64,000 nucleotides of DNA from Streptomyces sp. H27-H5 (lineage in GTDB: Bacteria > Actinomycetota > Actinomycetes > Streptomycetales > Streptomycetaceae). The notes under the pieces were generated by a model. That model did no database searches, was not told where the DNA came from, and saw nothing but the letters and a program-made list of their open reading frames with translations. The stretch lies in contig NZ_JAPNLK010000011.1 in the NCBI RefSeq assembly GCF_026627505.1, forward strand, positions 1-64,000, read 5' to 3'. Below, in pieces: positions 9,701-16,802 of this stretch (positions are counted from its first letter, which is position 1; each line of letters begins with the position of its first letter). Position numbers and translations under genes: made by a program.

Positions 9701-10156
9701 CGCTTCGGGCAGGGCCCAGGGTTCGTCGGCGTACTCCTGGAAGGCCGGCCCCCGCCACCAGGCCAGTGCCTCGGCCAGCAACACCCGTCTCTGTGCGGCC
9801 GGGGCGCGCCGTGCCCGTTCCAGCCGTGCCTCGAAGCGCCACGCGTCCACCGCGTCCTCGGGGAGGTGCAGGGCGTACCCCGGTGCGGAGGTGACCAGGA
9901 CGGTGGCGGGGGTGCGCGGCGCTCGCTCGGGCTCCAGCAGGCGGCGCAGGTTGGACACGTACGCGTGCAACGACACGGTGGCCTTGGCCGGCGGGGTGCC
10001 GCGCCACAGGTCCTCGGCGAGGCGGTCCACGGATACCACCGCACCGCGGGACGCGAGGAGACAGGCGAGCACGGCCCGCTGCCGCGGTGCTCCCAGGGGG
10101 ACCGGCGTACCTCTCGTCTCGGCGTCCAGGGAGCCCAGCACTCGTATTCGCAGCAC
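6773..10156 (-). CDS. Large SARP-type regulator: OmpR-like DNA-binding domain, BTAD, AAA ATPase and TPR-like tail
   Basis: The 1127-residue protein starts with a winged-helix DNA-binding domain (about 1-95: RIRVLGSLDAE, APRQRAVLACLLA, LWRGTPPAKATVSLHAYVSNLRRLL). A bacterial transcriptional activation domain follows (about 100-250), then an ATPase with Walker A GEAGAGKS near 300 and a Walker B-like LAVLLEDLHRAD. The second half is alpha-helical and TPR-like, with no C-terminal LuxR helix. This is the large SARP/AfsR-like architecture of cluster-linked or global activators. GTG 10156 fits the family start; the frame stays open to 10276, but the extra N-terminus is unlike the family. Four 11-bp direct repeats lie upstream, between it and the divergent hemerythrin gene, and are its likely operator. 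Confidence 0.9.
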   Translation of the reverse strand: MLRIRVLGSLDAETRGTPVPLGAPRQRAVLACLLASRGAVVSVDRLAEDLWRGTPPAKATVSLHAYVSNLRRLLEPERAPRTPATVLVTSAPGYALHLPEDAVDAWRFEARLERARRAPAAQRRVLLAEALAWWRGPAFQEYADEPWALPEAARLANLRADACELAVAADLRTGHTAEAASAAEALVGEHPLREEGWRLLALAHWACGRRADALAALRRAKAVLRDELGCDPSPGLVGLEHALLGQRLDVLRAHVPERPPAGGVPEPLRAIGPPAQGPAAVPAGRSPLFLGRGEELGAADTAALAARGTGGMLLVTGEAGAGKSAFLARFADRLRGEGWTVVVGRCPEQEGAPPAWAWVEALGALAREVPPAHAGDLAVLLHQPEGTAAATRDEATADRFRTHRAFTAWLAAAASAGRPLAVLLEDLHRADGETLALLEAAAAVTGVPLFTVACYRPAEVTDRLVTSLARLAARLPHRIALGGLPARDVATVVDAVCREPVDRATVATITARTGGNPFYVWESARLLDREGALVALSEVPQGVRDVLRRRLALLPDAGLAVVRLAAVVGLETDVALLVEAAEVDEETVLEGLDAALAADLLTEPAPGRVGFVHALVRDTVYTDLSGVRRARQHDRIARTLHRQRPEDLAALAHHFARSGRTANAPLAVDYALRAAELAEHRYAHDVAVALIAQALDVHGAATADPYAAPDVTLALLMRLLGAQVRAGATDAARHTRQRAVELAVRAGRDDLVAAVYGAWTEPSPWRSRLEGLFDRTALARLERLARDHSLSGATRARVLQVLADAMAGEDAPRAREAAGAQLELARSDGEPRLVASALMTSAKLLPHELQGAARPPLIAELRELAGEHDLPAYRWVCEHLDAMTAATRNDPGAVHRHTTEGLDLAHRYGMLWARGINATTRAMLAAIAGRFTEAEERYAQADELFQRVGAHHATGPRTLGLWTIRFTQGRTADIERSVREVHEAVGAPVAVAHSLLLARQGRLDEAREVRFAPRPVTDHLYGVELDYRCELAVLHADTEAAGTLIEHLLPIRDQFGGAAGAAYATRPLAHPLGDLHRLLGDARAAADAYALAERVAHAWHAPHHAAAARHAAADLAAEHRLRRTFAV

Positions 10157-10261
10157 GTCCGGAAATCTACCGGAGGCGGCGAAAACGTTATGTCGACGAA
10201 GGATGAACGCCCTGGTCGGGGGAGGGGCGAGGGGGCACGCACGGGTCGGACGGTTCACCAA

Positions 10262-10305
10262 GCAACGCCATGTCAACGCCCTCTCGACGCCAAGTCAACG
10301 CCAAG
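10262..10305. promoter_or_regulatory. Four tandem 11-bp repeats, probable SARP operator
   Basis: Four consecutive 11-mers start at 10262, 10273, 10284 and 10295: AGCAACGCCAT, GTCAACGCCCT, CTCGACGCCAA and GTCAACGCCAA (consensus GTCAACGCCAA). Direct heptamer repeats spaced by 11 bp, one per helical turn, are the known binding pattern of SARP/OmpR-type DNA-binding domains. The array lies between the divergent SARP gene and the hemerythrin operon and points towards the latter. Binding by this particular SARP is an inference. Confidence 0.7.
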
Positions 10306-10364
10306 TGACAACAGGCACTTTGGTCACATCCATCGTCCGCATTCGATCCACGGAGCAAGCGAGC

Positions 10365-11045
10365 GTGTCCCCCAGCACCACCTCCGAACGTCCCCACACC
10401 CACGAAATGGTCGTGGTCCACCGCGTCTTCCGTCGGGAGTCGGCCCTGCTGCCGCGCCTGGTCCGAGCCGTCCCGGACGGTGAGACCGCCCGCGCCGCCG
10501 AGGTCGCGGCCCACATGGCCGAGTACATGACGGGACTGCACCACCACCACACCGTCGAGGACGAGACGATCTGGCCGCTCCTGCGCGAGCGCGCCGCCGA
10601 CGAGGAACTGATCGCGCGGATGGAGGAGCAGCACGCCCGGATCGACCGCGGCTGGGCGGCGGTCACCGACCGCGTACCCGGGTGGCAGCGGACCGCCGAC
10701 CACGCGGCGGGCGAGGAACTCGCGCTGGCGCTGGACGAGCACCGCTCGGCGCTCCTGGAGCACCTCGACGACGAGGAGCGGCTGGTCCTGCCCCTGGTGG
10801 CCGACCACCTGACCGTCGCCGAGTGGGACGCGGTCGGACGCCGCGGCCTCGAAACCGTCCCCAGGGACAAGCTCATGCTCGCGCTCGGCGCGCTCCTCGA
10901 AGACGCGACCCCGCAGGAGCAGGCCCACTTCCTGGGCAGGGGCCCACTCGTCGGGCGCCTGCTGTGGAAGGCGGTCGGACGCCGCCAGTACACGGCCGCC
11001 TGCCGCGCACTGCGGGCCCCGCTGGACGGCGGAACGGAACGATGA
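10365..11045 (+). CDS. Hemerythrin HHE-domain protein
   Basis: The 226-residue protein has a hemerythrin-type four-helix bundle with the expected di-iron ligands: HEMVVVHRVFRRE, GLHHHHTVEDETIWPLL, EEQHARID, and ALDEHRSALLEHLDDEERLVLPL. Such proteins bind O2 or NO, or act in iron and redox sensing. The GTG at 10365 has GGAG nine bases upstream. Its TGA overlaps the ATG of the next gene (ATGA), so the two are translationally coupled. Upstream lie the 11-bp repeats described separately, so SARP control is likely. Confidence 0.88.
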   Translation: MSPSTTSERPHTHEMVVVHRVFRRESALLPRLVRAVPDGETARAAEVAAHMAEYMTGLHHHHTVEDETIWPLLRERAADEELIARMEEQHARIDRGWAAVTDRVPGWQRTADHAAGEELALALDEHRSALLEHLDDEERLVLPLVADHLTVAEWDAVGRRGLETVPRDKLMLALGALLEDATPQEQAHFLGRGPLVGRLLWKAVGRRQYTAACRALRAPLDGGTER

Positions 11046-11983
11046 CCGTACTCGACTCCGCTCCCCTCGATGCCCTGGACGCCTACCGGACCTGCGAGTT
11101 CGTCACCCTCGGCAGGAACGGCACCCCGCAGGCCTGGCCCACGGCGGTGGCACGGCGCGAGGACGGAACCCTGCTGCTGACCACCTCCCTCGCGTTCGCG
11201 CAGAAGGCCCTGAACGTGCGCCGCGACGGGAGGGTCGCGCTGCTCTTCTCGGACCCCACGGGCAGCGGCCTCGACCCCGCCCCGCAGGTCTTCGTCGCCG
11301 GCAGGGCCGAGTGCCCCGACGAGATCATGACCGGCCCGGAAGGGGCCGAGGCGTACTGGCAGAGGCTCTTCGAACGTCAGCCGCACAGCCGTTCGTACCT
11401 CTCGCCTCCCATGAGGCCCCTGATGCACTGGTACTACCTGCGGCTCCACATCACCGTCGAGCCCGAGCACGTACGCGTACGGCCGCCGCTGGCAACGCTC
11501 CCGGAACCGGGCGCGCCGGCGGCCGTGACCGGGACGGAGGCGCTGCCCGGAGCCGTGCAGCTGAGCCGCTTCTCCACGGCGGTACTGGCCGCACGGGACG
11601 CGTCCGGGGCGCCCCTGCTCGCCCGGACCCGGCCCAGGCCCACCCCGGCCGGATACCTGGTCGACGTACCGTCCGACTGCGCCGTTCAACGTGGCCCGGC
11701 CACGCTGCTGGTGCACCGCCACGACGAGCGGCTGAACCACATGTACAACGCATCCGTCCGCGGGGATCTGCGGCGGACCACGGACGGCTGGATCCTCGTC
11801 CCGGCCGCCGTCGTGGAACCGATGGGCTCGGGACGGGCCACCGACGCGTTCCGCGTCCTGCGCCACACGAAGCGGTCCACGAACCGCTACCTGGAGCGTC
11901 GGGGGCTGAGCCGGCCGCAGGTGCGGTGGGACCGGTTCCGCGCCCTGGCCAGGGCCGCCGCGCACGGGGAGCCGACCGCGTGA
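11042..11983 (+). CDS. Two-part PNPOx-like (FMN-binding split barrel) protein
   Basis: The 313-residue protein starts with a pyridoxamine 5'-phosphate oxidase-like half: YRTCEFVTLGRNGTPQAWPT, LLLTTSLAFAQKALNVRRDGRVALLFSD, then QVFVAGRAEC. The second half has a similar pattern (GYLVDVPSDCAVQRGPATLLVH, then RGDLRRTTDGW), suggesting two barrel-like units. The start overlaps the stop of the hemerythrin gene (ATGA), so the products probably work together, perhaps in oxygen or NO related redox chemistry. That pairing is an inference from position; the substrate is unknown. Confidence 0.78.
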   Translation: MTVLDSAPLDALDAYRTCEFVTLGRNGTPQAWPTAVARREDGTLLLTTSLAFAQKALNVRRDGRVALLFSDPTGSGLDPAPQVFVAGRAECPDEIMTGPEGAEAYWQRLFERQPHSRSYLSPPMRPLMHWYYLRLHITVEPEHVRVRPPLATLPEPGAPAAVTGTEALPGAVQLSRFSTAVLAARDASGAPLLARTRPRPTPAGYLVDVPSDCAVQRGPATLLVHRHDERLNHMYNASVRGDLRRTTDGWILVPAAVVEPMGSGRATDAFRVLRHTKRSTNRYLERRGLSRPQVRWDRFRALARAAAHGEPTA

Positions 11984-12108
11984 GCGCCCTGATGTCCCAC
12001 CTCGTCACCGCACTCACGGGCGTCCGGCGCCTCACCGGACGCCACCGCCCCCGCCCGTCACCGGCCGATGCCCGGATGCGGCGGGTGATGCGCTCACCGC
12101 ACCACTGA
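11980..12108 (+). CDS. Possible small basic protein, coupled to the PNPOx gene
   Basis: A 42-codon frame begins with GTG 11980 overlapping the upstream stop (GTGA) and ends at 12108. The product would be rich in Arg and His (VRRLTGRHRPRPSP). The overlap is the only support; composition is not distinctive and no family is recognised. It may not be translated. Confidence 0.3.
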   Translation: MSALMSHLVTALTGVRRLTGRHRPRPSPADARMRRVMRSPHH

Positions 12109-12248
12109 GCCGGTCCGACTCGGTCGCCGCGGGGCGCGGCCGGTCGACTGCGATCAGCGGCCCGCCGCGAAGCCGCCGGACACGGATCCCACCCGACACG
12201 GCGGCGACGAAGCCTGCGACCGACGGCACCGGGCCGGCGGCTCGCCCG

Positions 12249-12515
12249 TCATGCCGACTCGTCGCGGATGGTGTTGCGGTGTTCCTCGTAGACGAGTCGC
12301 GCATCGTCGCTCGGAAGCGCGTCGGTGGCGAGGCCGCAGGCGCAGGTGACGACGGTGAGGGCGGACGGGGTGCGCAGGGTGTGGCCCTCGGGACTGGTCC
12401 AGGCCTGGCCGGCCGGGTTCTCGTACCGGAGGTTGTGGCGGTACCGGAACGTGCGGACGGGGCTCGGGGCGTAGCCGGTGCCGGCCTGGTCAGGGGTGAA
12501 GCGCTGCTCGCTCAT
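12249..12515 (-). CDS. Small hypothetical protein
   Basis: An 88-residue protein, starting at ATG 12515 (MSEQRFTP), contains FRYRHNLRYENPAGQAW and a CAC motif (VVTCACGLATDAL) followed by ARLVYEEHR. The paired cysteines could bind a metal, but no family was recognised. Codon use looks genuine. It stands alone between the hemerythrin operon and a polyketide cyclase-like gene. Confidence 0.6.
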   Translation of the reverse strand: MSEQRFTPDQAGTGYAPSPVRTFRYRHNLRYENPAGQAWTSPEGHTLRTPSALTVVTCACGLATDALPSDDARLVYEEHRNTIRDESA

Positions 12516-12760
12516 GGCTCCATTGTGGCCGTCCGTGACCGCGGGAAGGCCCTCGAAGGAGAAGGCGGCACCGGATCCGACCACAGGAGTACTCCGACTG
12601 CGGCGAGGCGGCCGCCGCCGAGGGCGGCAGGAGGGGGCGGAAGGGGGCGGTCGCGTTTCGAGTGAGCCGGTTGAGCCGTTCGTAGGTGGCCGACGAGGAG
12701 GGCTGCGGCTAGGGCCTGTCTTTTGGATCAGGCCCTGGACGGCGGATACCGCGCTGCTCC

Positions 12761-13192
12761 TCAGAGGTTCGCGAGCACCTGCGGCATGACGCGCTCCACC
12801 TCGTCCGCGAGACGGTTGAACTCTCTTCCGAGGAACGGGGCGGCGAGCTTGAACAGCCCTTTGAAGTCCAACCGCGCCCGGTAGGTGAGTGCGGTCCCGC
12901 CCGGGACGGCGACCAGCAGGAGATCGTCGGTCGTGGTGACCGTCGAGTTGTCGCCGACGAAGGTCAGGCGGTCCTCGTCCAGGCGCACCAACTCGTAGGC
13001 GAGCCGAGTCTCCCGCCCACGGAACTCCGACACGTTCCGCCAGGTGGACCCGACCCGCACGGGCCCGCCGTCGAGGCGTTCACAGGTCTTGGTGCCGGGG
13101 TCCCATTCCTGGGCCCGGCTGAAGTCCTTCAGATAGTCGATCAGGACCGCTGGGGGCCTGGGAATCGTGAACGAGCGCTCTACGAAGACCAC
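12761..13192 (-). CDS. SRPBCC (START-like/polyketide cyclase) family protein
   Basis: The 143-residue protein has the helix-grip pattern of the SRPBCC superfamily: VFVERSFTIPRPPAVLIDYLKDFSRAQEWDPGT at the start, then strands such as RLTFVGDNSTVTTTDDLLL and GTALTYRARLDFKGLFKLAAP, and a long C-terminal helix. Members bind hydrophobic ligands; the ligand here is unknown. The GTG at 13192 has GGGAG seven bases upstream. Length is normal. Confidence 0.85.
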   Translation of the reverse strand: MVFVERSFTIPRPPAVLIDYLKDFSRAQEWDPGTKTCERLDGGPVRVGSTWRNVSEFRGRETRLAYELVRLDEDRLTFVGDNSTVTTTDDLLLVAVPGGTALTYRARLDFKGLFKLAAPFLGREFNRLADEVERVMPQVLANL

Positions 13193-13381
13193 GGCGGACT
13201 CCCTCTCGTGAAACCAACCGGAACCGGCACCTCGCCTTCGGGGTGTACTTCTCCTTCGCCCGAGGACACCGCCCCGGATGCACGCAGGCGCACGGTGGTG
13301 CGACCGCCCGCAGGAGTGTCAGTGGCGTGCGCGAGGATCGGATCCACCGCACGTCACCACATGTCACACGGACGGAGCCCC

Positions 13382-13726
13382 ATGCCGCAGCCCACCAACC
13401 CGAAGATCGCCGGTCACGCCTTCCTTCGCCCGCTGTACGCGGACACCTACTTCCCGGACCACGTCCTCGATCGGGGCAAGGAGATCCTGCTGAGACTGTG
13501 CGAGCGGATCGAGGCCGAGAGGCCGACGGACCTGACCGCCCTGTACGCGCTCACCCACGCGGCGACCGACAAGTTCAACGAGCTGGAGACGGAGTTCGAG
13601 AAGGAGGGAAGCGCGATCGAGACCGTCGCGCGCGAGGAGATCGCCGAGGACTTCGGGTTCGTCGCGTCGGCCTACGGTTTCGCGGACGCGGACGTCGAGG
13701 AGCTGATCGCCACCCGCGATTGGTGA
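13382..13726 (+). CDS. DUF5713 family protein
   Basis: The 114-residue protein reads as a standard DUF5713 member: NPKIAGHAFLRPLYADTYFP at the start, LLRLCERIEAERP, ALTHAATDKFNELE, then EDFGFVASAYGF and the end ELIATRDW. Function is unknown. The ATG at 13382 follows GGAG by a short spacing. Length matches the family and no defects are seen. A nucleotide kinase-like gene follows 59 bp downstream on the same strand. Confidence 0.85.
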   Translation: MPQPTNPKIAGHAFLRPLYADTYFPDHVLDRGKEILLRLCERIEAERPTDLTALYALTHAATDKFNELETEFEKEGSAIETVAREEIAEDFGFVASAYGFADADVEELIATRDW

Positions 13727-13785
13727 GCGGTGGTCAGGTCCGCGACGCCGTCGAGGCCGGGCATGCCATGGCGCAGGATGGGGTT

Positions 13786-14397
13786 ATGGAGTTCACGGAA
13801 CTTGAGGAGCGGGCGCGCGGGCTCGCCGCGTCGGGGGAGAGGCGGATCCTGGGGATCGCCGGGCCACCCGGCGCGGGGAAGTCCACCCTGGCCGAGAGCC
13901 TCGCCCGGGCCCTGGGGCCGGGGCAGGCCGTCGTGGTGCCGATGGACGGGTTCCACCTGGCCCAGGCCGAGTTGGTGCGCCTGGGCCGGACCGACCGCAA
14001 GGGTGCCCCGGACACCTTCGACGCCGCAGGGTACACGGCGCTGCTGGACCGGCTGCGGTCACCCGGGGCCGGTGCGGTCTACGCGCCGGCCTTCGACCGG
14101 TCGCTGGAGGAACCGGTGGCCGGGAGCATCCGGGTCGACGGCTCCGTACCGCTGGTCATCACCGAGGGGAACTACCTGCTGCACACGGCGGGGGAGTGGG
14201 CGGCGGTACGGCCGCTCCTCGACGAGGCCTGGTTCCTCGCCCCGGACGACGCGATGCGCGTCGGGCGGCTCGTCGACCGCCATGTCCGCCACGGCAAGGA
14301 GCGCGCGGCCGCCACGGAATGGGTCTCGCGTTCCGACGAGGCGAACGCCCGGCTGATCGCGCCGGGGCGGGCCCGGGCCGACCTGGTGGTGGAGTGA
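13786..14397 (+). CDS. P-loop nucleoside/nucleotide kinase family protein
   Basis: The 203-residue protein is a uridine kinase/pantothenate kinase-like P-loop kinase. It shows Walker A GPPGAGKS near residue 28, the substrate block VVPMDGFHLAQ, APAFDRSLEEPVAGSI, ITEGNYLL, and a lid region RVGRLVDRHVRHGKE. It probably phosphorylates a small hydroxyl-bearing metabolite; the substrate cannot be read from sequence. Two in-frame ATGs exist (13768 and 13786); the second was chosen because the first has no better ribosome site. Confidence 0.85.
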   Translation: MEFTELEERARGLAASGERRILGIAGPPGAGKSTLAESLARALGPGQAVVVPMDGFHLAQAELVRLGRTDRKGAPDTFDAAGYTALLDRLRSPGAGAVYAPAFDRSLEEPVAGSIRVDGSVPLVITEGNYLLHTAGEWAAVRPLLDEAWFLAPDDAMRVGRLVDRHVRHGKERAAATEWVSRSDEANARLIAPGRARADLVVE

Positions 14398-14748
14398 CGC
14401 CCGGTCCTCGGGGACAGGGACAGGCACACCGACACGTCCCACGTTGTGTCAGGACCCCTTAAGGCTGGAACAACGGCGCCTTAAGCCCTCCTTAGGCCGC
14501 CCCGCCTCCGTGTCGATCGAGGCCGTCGGCGGGATGCGACAGCCACGTCGGTCACCCGGGCGCCAGGCCTGCGACCTGCTGCTTTGTGCGTGCTCCAGGA
14601 CGCCCCCGGCCCACCTCCGTACGCCCCCGCGGCGCGCAGACCTCCGCACGGACGGAATTGTCGGCCTGTGACAGGAATGAACTCGCCTGAGATGTGTGCC
14701 GTATGCAGGACGGGAGGACGACAGCATCCATCGAACCGAGGAGTGTCA
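14398..14748. other. Intergenic region with CTTAAG-centred motifs
   Basis: No gene is supported. CCTTAAGG at 14457-14464, GCCTTAAG at 14478-14485 and CCTTAGG near 14490-14496 form a cluster of similar AT-containing motifs in otherwise GC-rich DNA, with the two CTTAAG cores 22 bp apart. They may be a regulator-binding site for the downstream secreted protein, whose ribosome site GAGGAG (about 14739-14744) ends the region. Promoter elements were not clear. Confidence 0.4.
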
Positions 14749-15450
14749 ATGTCCCGTAAAAGGACCATGAGTCGTACGAAGAAGCTCGTGTTCACCGGCA
14801 TGACGGGAGTGCTGGTGGCAGGAGGAGTCGTCGCCACGATGGCGACCGGCAATGCCGCCGCGCCCGATGTGGTGTGCAAGGGGTCGACGGTGACGTTGTC
14901 GGGTGAGGGGGGTGCGCCGGCGGCGAGTAGTGGGACGTTCCCGGTGGGTACGAAGTTGAAGGTGACGAACCTGGACAACGGTCAGGCCACGACGGTGACG
15001 GTGAACGGCCCCTCGGGTAGTTGTGTCCTGTTGAACAACGCGGCGTTCGAGAAGGTGCGGGAGCCGGGCAAGAACCTGATCCGCAAGGCCCGTATCGAAC
15101 GGGTGGGTGGCGCGAGTGTGGCGCCGTCCGGGGCGGCAGGTGCGGCCGGCACGGCGGGGGCGGCGGCCGGTGCGGCGGGTGTGCAGGTACCGCCGGCCAC
15201 CGGTGAAGTGGTGTGCAAGGGGTCGACGGTGACGTTGTCGGGTGAGGGGGGTGCGCCGGCGGCGAGTAGTGGGACGTTCCCGGTGGGTACGAAGTTGAAG
15301 GTGACGAACCTGGACAACGGTCAGGCCACGACGGTGACGGTGAACGGCCCCTCGGGTAGTTGTGTCCTGTTGAACAACGCGGCGTTCGAGAAAGTGCGGG
15401 AGCCGGGCAAGAACCTGATCCGCAAGGCCCGCATCGAACGGGTGGGCTGA
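14749..15450 (+). CDS. Secreted protein with two near-identical RlpA-like (double-psi beta-barrel) domains
   Basis: The 233-residue protein has a signal peptide (MSRKRTMSRTKKLVFTG, hydrophobic core, ANA-like cleavage near 39). Two copies of an approximately 79-residue domain follow, joined by an Ala/Gly-rich linker. Each copy contains VVCKGSTVTLSGEGG, GTFPVGTKLKVTNLDNGQ and GSCVLLNNAAFEKV, ending in KARIERVG. The blocks FPVGTKLKVTNL-NG and TVTVNGPSG-C match the RlpA-like double-psi barrel pattern. Each copy has two Cys that could form a disulfide, and the RlpA catalytic DRGP is replaced by NGPS, so lytic activity is doubtful. At DNA level the copies differ at only two bases. Codon use (TTG, AGT, GGT) is unlike neighbouring genes. 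A binding or inhibitory role is possible but unproven. Confidence 0.8.
   Translation: MSRKRTMSRTKKLVFTGMTGVLVAGGVVATMATGNAAAPDVVCKGSTVTLSGEGGAPAASSGTFPVGTKLKVTNLDNGQATTVTVNGPSGSCVLLNNAAFEKVREPGKNLIRKARIERVGGASVAPSGAAGAAGTAGAAAGAAGVQVPPATGEVVCKGSTVTLSGEGGAPAASSGTFPVGTKLKVTNLDNGQATTVTVNGPSGSCVLLNNAAFEKVREPGKNLIRKARIERVG
14869..15446 (+). repeat. 239-bp direct repeat (two copies, 339-bp period) inside the secreted protein gene
   Basis: Copy one spans 14869-15107 and copy two 15208-15446. They are identical by eye except for synonymous changes (GAG AAG to GAG AAA, and CGT to CGC). The 100-bp spacer encodes the Ala/Gly linker. This points to a very recent duplication or to gene conversion keeping the copies alike. 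Confidence 0.92.
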
Positions 15451-15489
15451 GCCACCAGAGCCGGTTGGGAGTGGCTCCGTTCGGAGTGA

Positions 15490-15538
15490 CTGATGCCGTG
15501 GCCGGGGCGCGGGCATGCCGCCCCCGCCACGGCGTCAG
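15490..15538 (+). terminator. Hairpin downstream of the tandem-domain secreted protein
   Basis: CTGATGCCGTGGC (15490-15502) pairs with GCCACGGCGTCAG (15526-15538) with one G-T wobble, and the inner GGGGCG/CGCCCC can extend the stem. It lies 40 bp after the stop codon. There is no T-tract, which is common for Streptomyces terminators. Confidence 0.6.
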
Positions 15539-15585
15539 CGCCGACTCCTGGGCCTGCCTCCTGGTCAAGGCCGGAGATGGGCGCC

Positions 15586-15617
15586 TTGACAGCCGAAGTG
15601 ATTAGCCGCCATATTAC
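15586..15617 (+). promoter_or_regulatory. Promoter and probable operator of the marR gene
   Basis: TTGACA (15586-15591), an 18-bp spacer and CATATT (15610-15615) form a promoter-like pair just before the ATG at 15622, so the transcript may be leaderless. Inside it, ATTAGCCGCCATATTAC (15601-15617) resembles GTTAGCTGCCTAATCAC at 16201-16217 upstream of the next gene (12 of 17 bases equal). A shared MarR operator is the likely reading. Confidence 0.6.
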
Positions 15618-15621
15618 TTCC

Positions 15622-16140
15622 ATGACGGGGAACGGCATCGACGGCGAGGCGCCCACGCTCGACCAGGCCAGGCGTCAGGTCGAGCACTACGGCCTGGAGG
15701 TCGATCCGCAGGCGGTCTTGGTCGCGGTACGGCTGATCTCCGCCGGCGCCAGGGTCGGTCGGGCGGCCGAGGCGCACTTCGCCAGGTTCGGCCTGTCGAC
15801 GGGACGCTACCGCCTGCTCGCCGACCTGGAGGATCACGGCGGGGAGAAGTCCCCCTCGCGCCTCGCGGCCGACCTCGATGTCTCCAGGGCCACGGTCACC
15901 GGCCTGCTGGACGGCCTTGAGCGCGAGGGCCTCATCGCCCGCCGCCCGTCCACCGAGGACGGTCGGGGCACGGTGGCCGTCCTGACCGCACGCGGGGCGC
16001 AGCGCCTGCGCGACATGGCGTCCGATCACTTCGGGCGACTTGAGGCGATGGTGGGAGGGTTGTCCGTCGAGGAGCGCGCGGTGTTCCTCGATCTGCTCGC
16101 CCGCGTCGTGCGCGGCAGTGCGGCCTTGGTCGCCGACTGA
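15622..16140 (+). CDS. MarR-family transcriptional regulator
   Basis: The 172-residue protein has a winged helix with GLSTGRYRLLADLEDH, SRLAADLDVSRATVTGLLDGLEREGLIARRPSTEDGR (recognition helix and wing) and VAVLTARGAQRL. ATG 15622 lies directly after the promoter-like site. MarR proteins usually repress their own gene and a neighbour and are released by small ligands. The similar operator-like motif before the downstream membrane protein and NmrA genes supports control of that operon. Confidence 0.9.
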   Translation: MTGNGIDGEAPTLDQARRQVEHYGLEVDPQAVLVAVRLISAGARVGRAAEAHFARFGLSTGRYRLLADLEDHGGEKSPSRLAADLDVSRATVTGLLDGLEREGLIARRPSTEDGRGTVAVLTARGAQRLRDMASDHFGRLEAMVGGLSVEERAVFLDLLARVVRGSAALVAD

Positions 16141-16194
16141 CCCTGCTCTGCGCCGGTTTGGCCCCGCCCCTCGGGTAGGGCCTTTCTTTTCGGC

Positions 16195-16217
16195 CTAATA
16201 GTTAGCTGCCTAATCAC
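16195..16217 (+). promoter_or_regulatory. Second MarR operator-like site
   Basis: CTAATAGTTAGCTGCC followed by TAATCAC lies in an AT-rich patch 74 bp before the membrane protein gene. It contains the imperfect palindrome TTAG-CTGC-CTAA and aligns with the motif in the marR promoter. It is probably bound by the same regulator. Confidence 0.55.
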
Positions 16218-16290
16218 ATCGGCGGAGCGTGCTGGTCGGGCCTCCGCCGCCCCACTTTTACCTCCCGCACGCGAACAGAAAGAGGTCGGC

Positions 16291-16761
16291 ATGCCCGCAA
16301 CGAAGGACAGAACCAGCCGCGGCCGAGCGGCCGCACGGCCATCCCGGCCGTTCACCCTGTGGCGCGAGGTGCTGACCGCCTACGCCGCTCCCGCACTGAC
16401 GGCCGGTACCGCCGGAGTCGTCACCGGCCAGCAGGATCTGGCCGTGGCCGCCTGCACCTCCATAGCCGGCACCTCCGCCGTGGTGGCGTTCCTGGTCGGT
16501 ACCTGGCTGCACCGCGGCGGGCGGCCCCGACGGTGGACCCTCACCATGCCCCGCATCGTCCTGACCGTGGCACTCGTGATCATCGCCGCCGGAGCGGCGG
16601 CCCTGCTGGGATGGTTCACCGCCCAATGGCTGCCCACCCACACCCCGATCCCCGCCACCCCGTGGCTGGAACGCCTGCGCATCGACCTGCCCGTGTCCGC
16701 GGCCCTCGCCACCACCATCGTCACCCTCCGCTGGCGCACCACCACCACACCCCCGGCCTAG
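16291..16761 (+). CDS. Four-helix membrane protein
   Basis: The 156-residue protein has four hydrophobic segments (about residues 30-50, 52-74, 88-112 and 135-150) after a basic N-terminus. No family was recognised. It lies between the marR gene and an NmrA-type oxidoreductase, 41 bp upstream of the latter, and is preceded by the AT-rich operator-like site, so it probably belongs to that regulated operon. Confidence 0.7.
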   Translation: MPATKDRTSRGRAAARPSRPFTLWREVLTAYAAPALTAGTAGVVTGQQDLAVAACTSIAGTSAVVAFLVGTWLHRGGRPRRWTLTMPRIVLTVALVIIAAGAAALLGWFTAQWLPTHTPIPATPWLERLRIDLPVSAALATTIVTLRWRTTTTPPA

Positions 16762-16802
16762 GCCGGCACCGAGCCCACCCGTCACCAAGGAATGAGCACA
16801 CG

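Noticed and set aside
14869..15446. Two long direct repeats considered as CRISPR or mobile element ends
   Set aside because: They are 239 bp long, in frame, and encode a folded domain. There are no short regular repeats, terminal inverted repeats or transposase.
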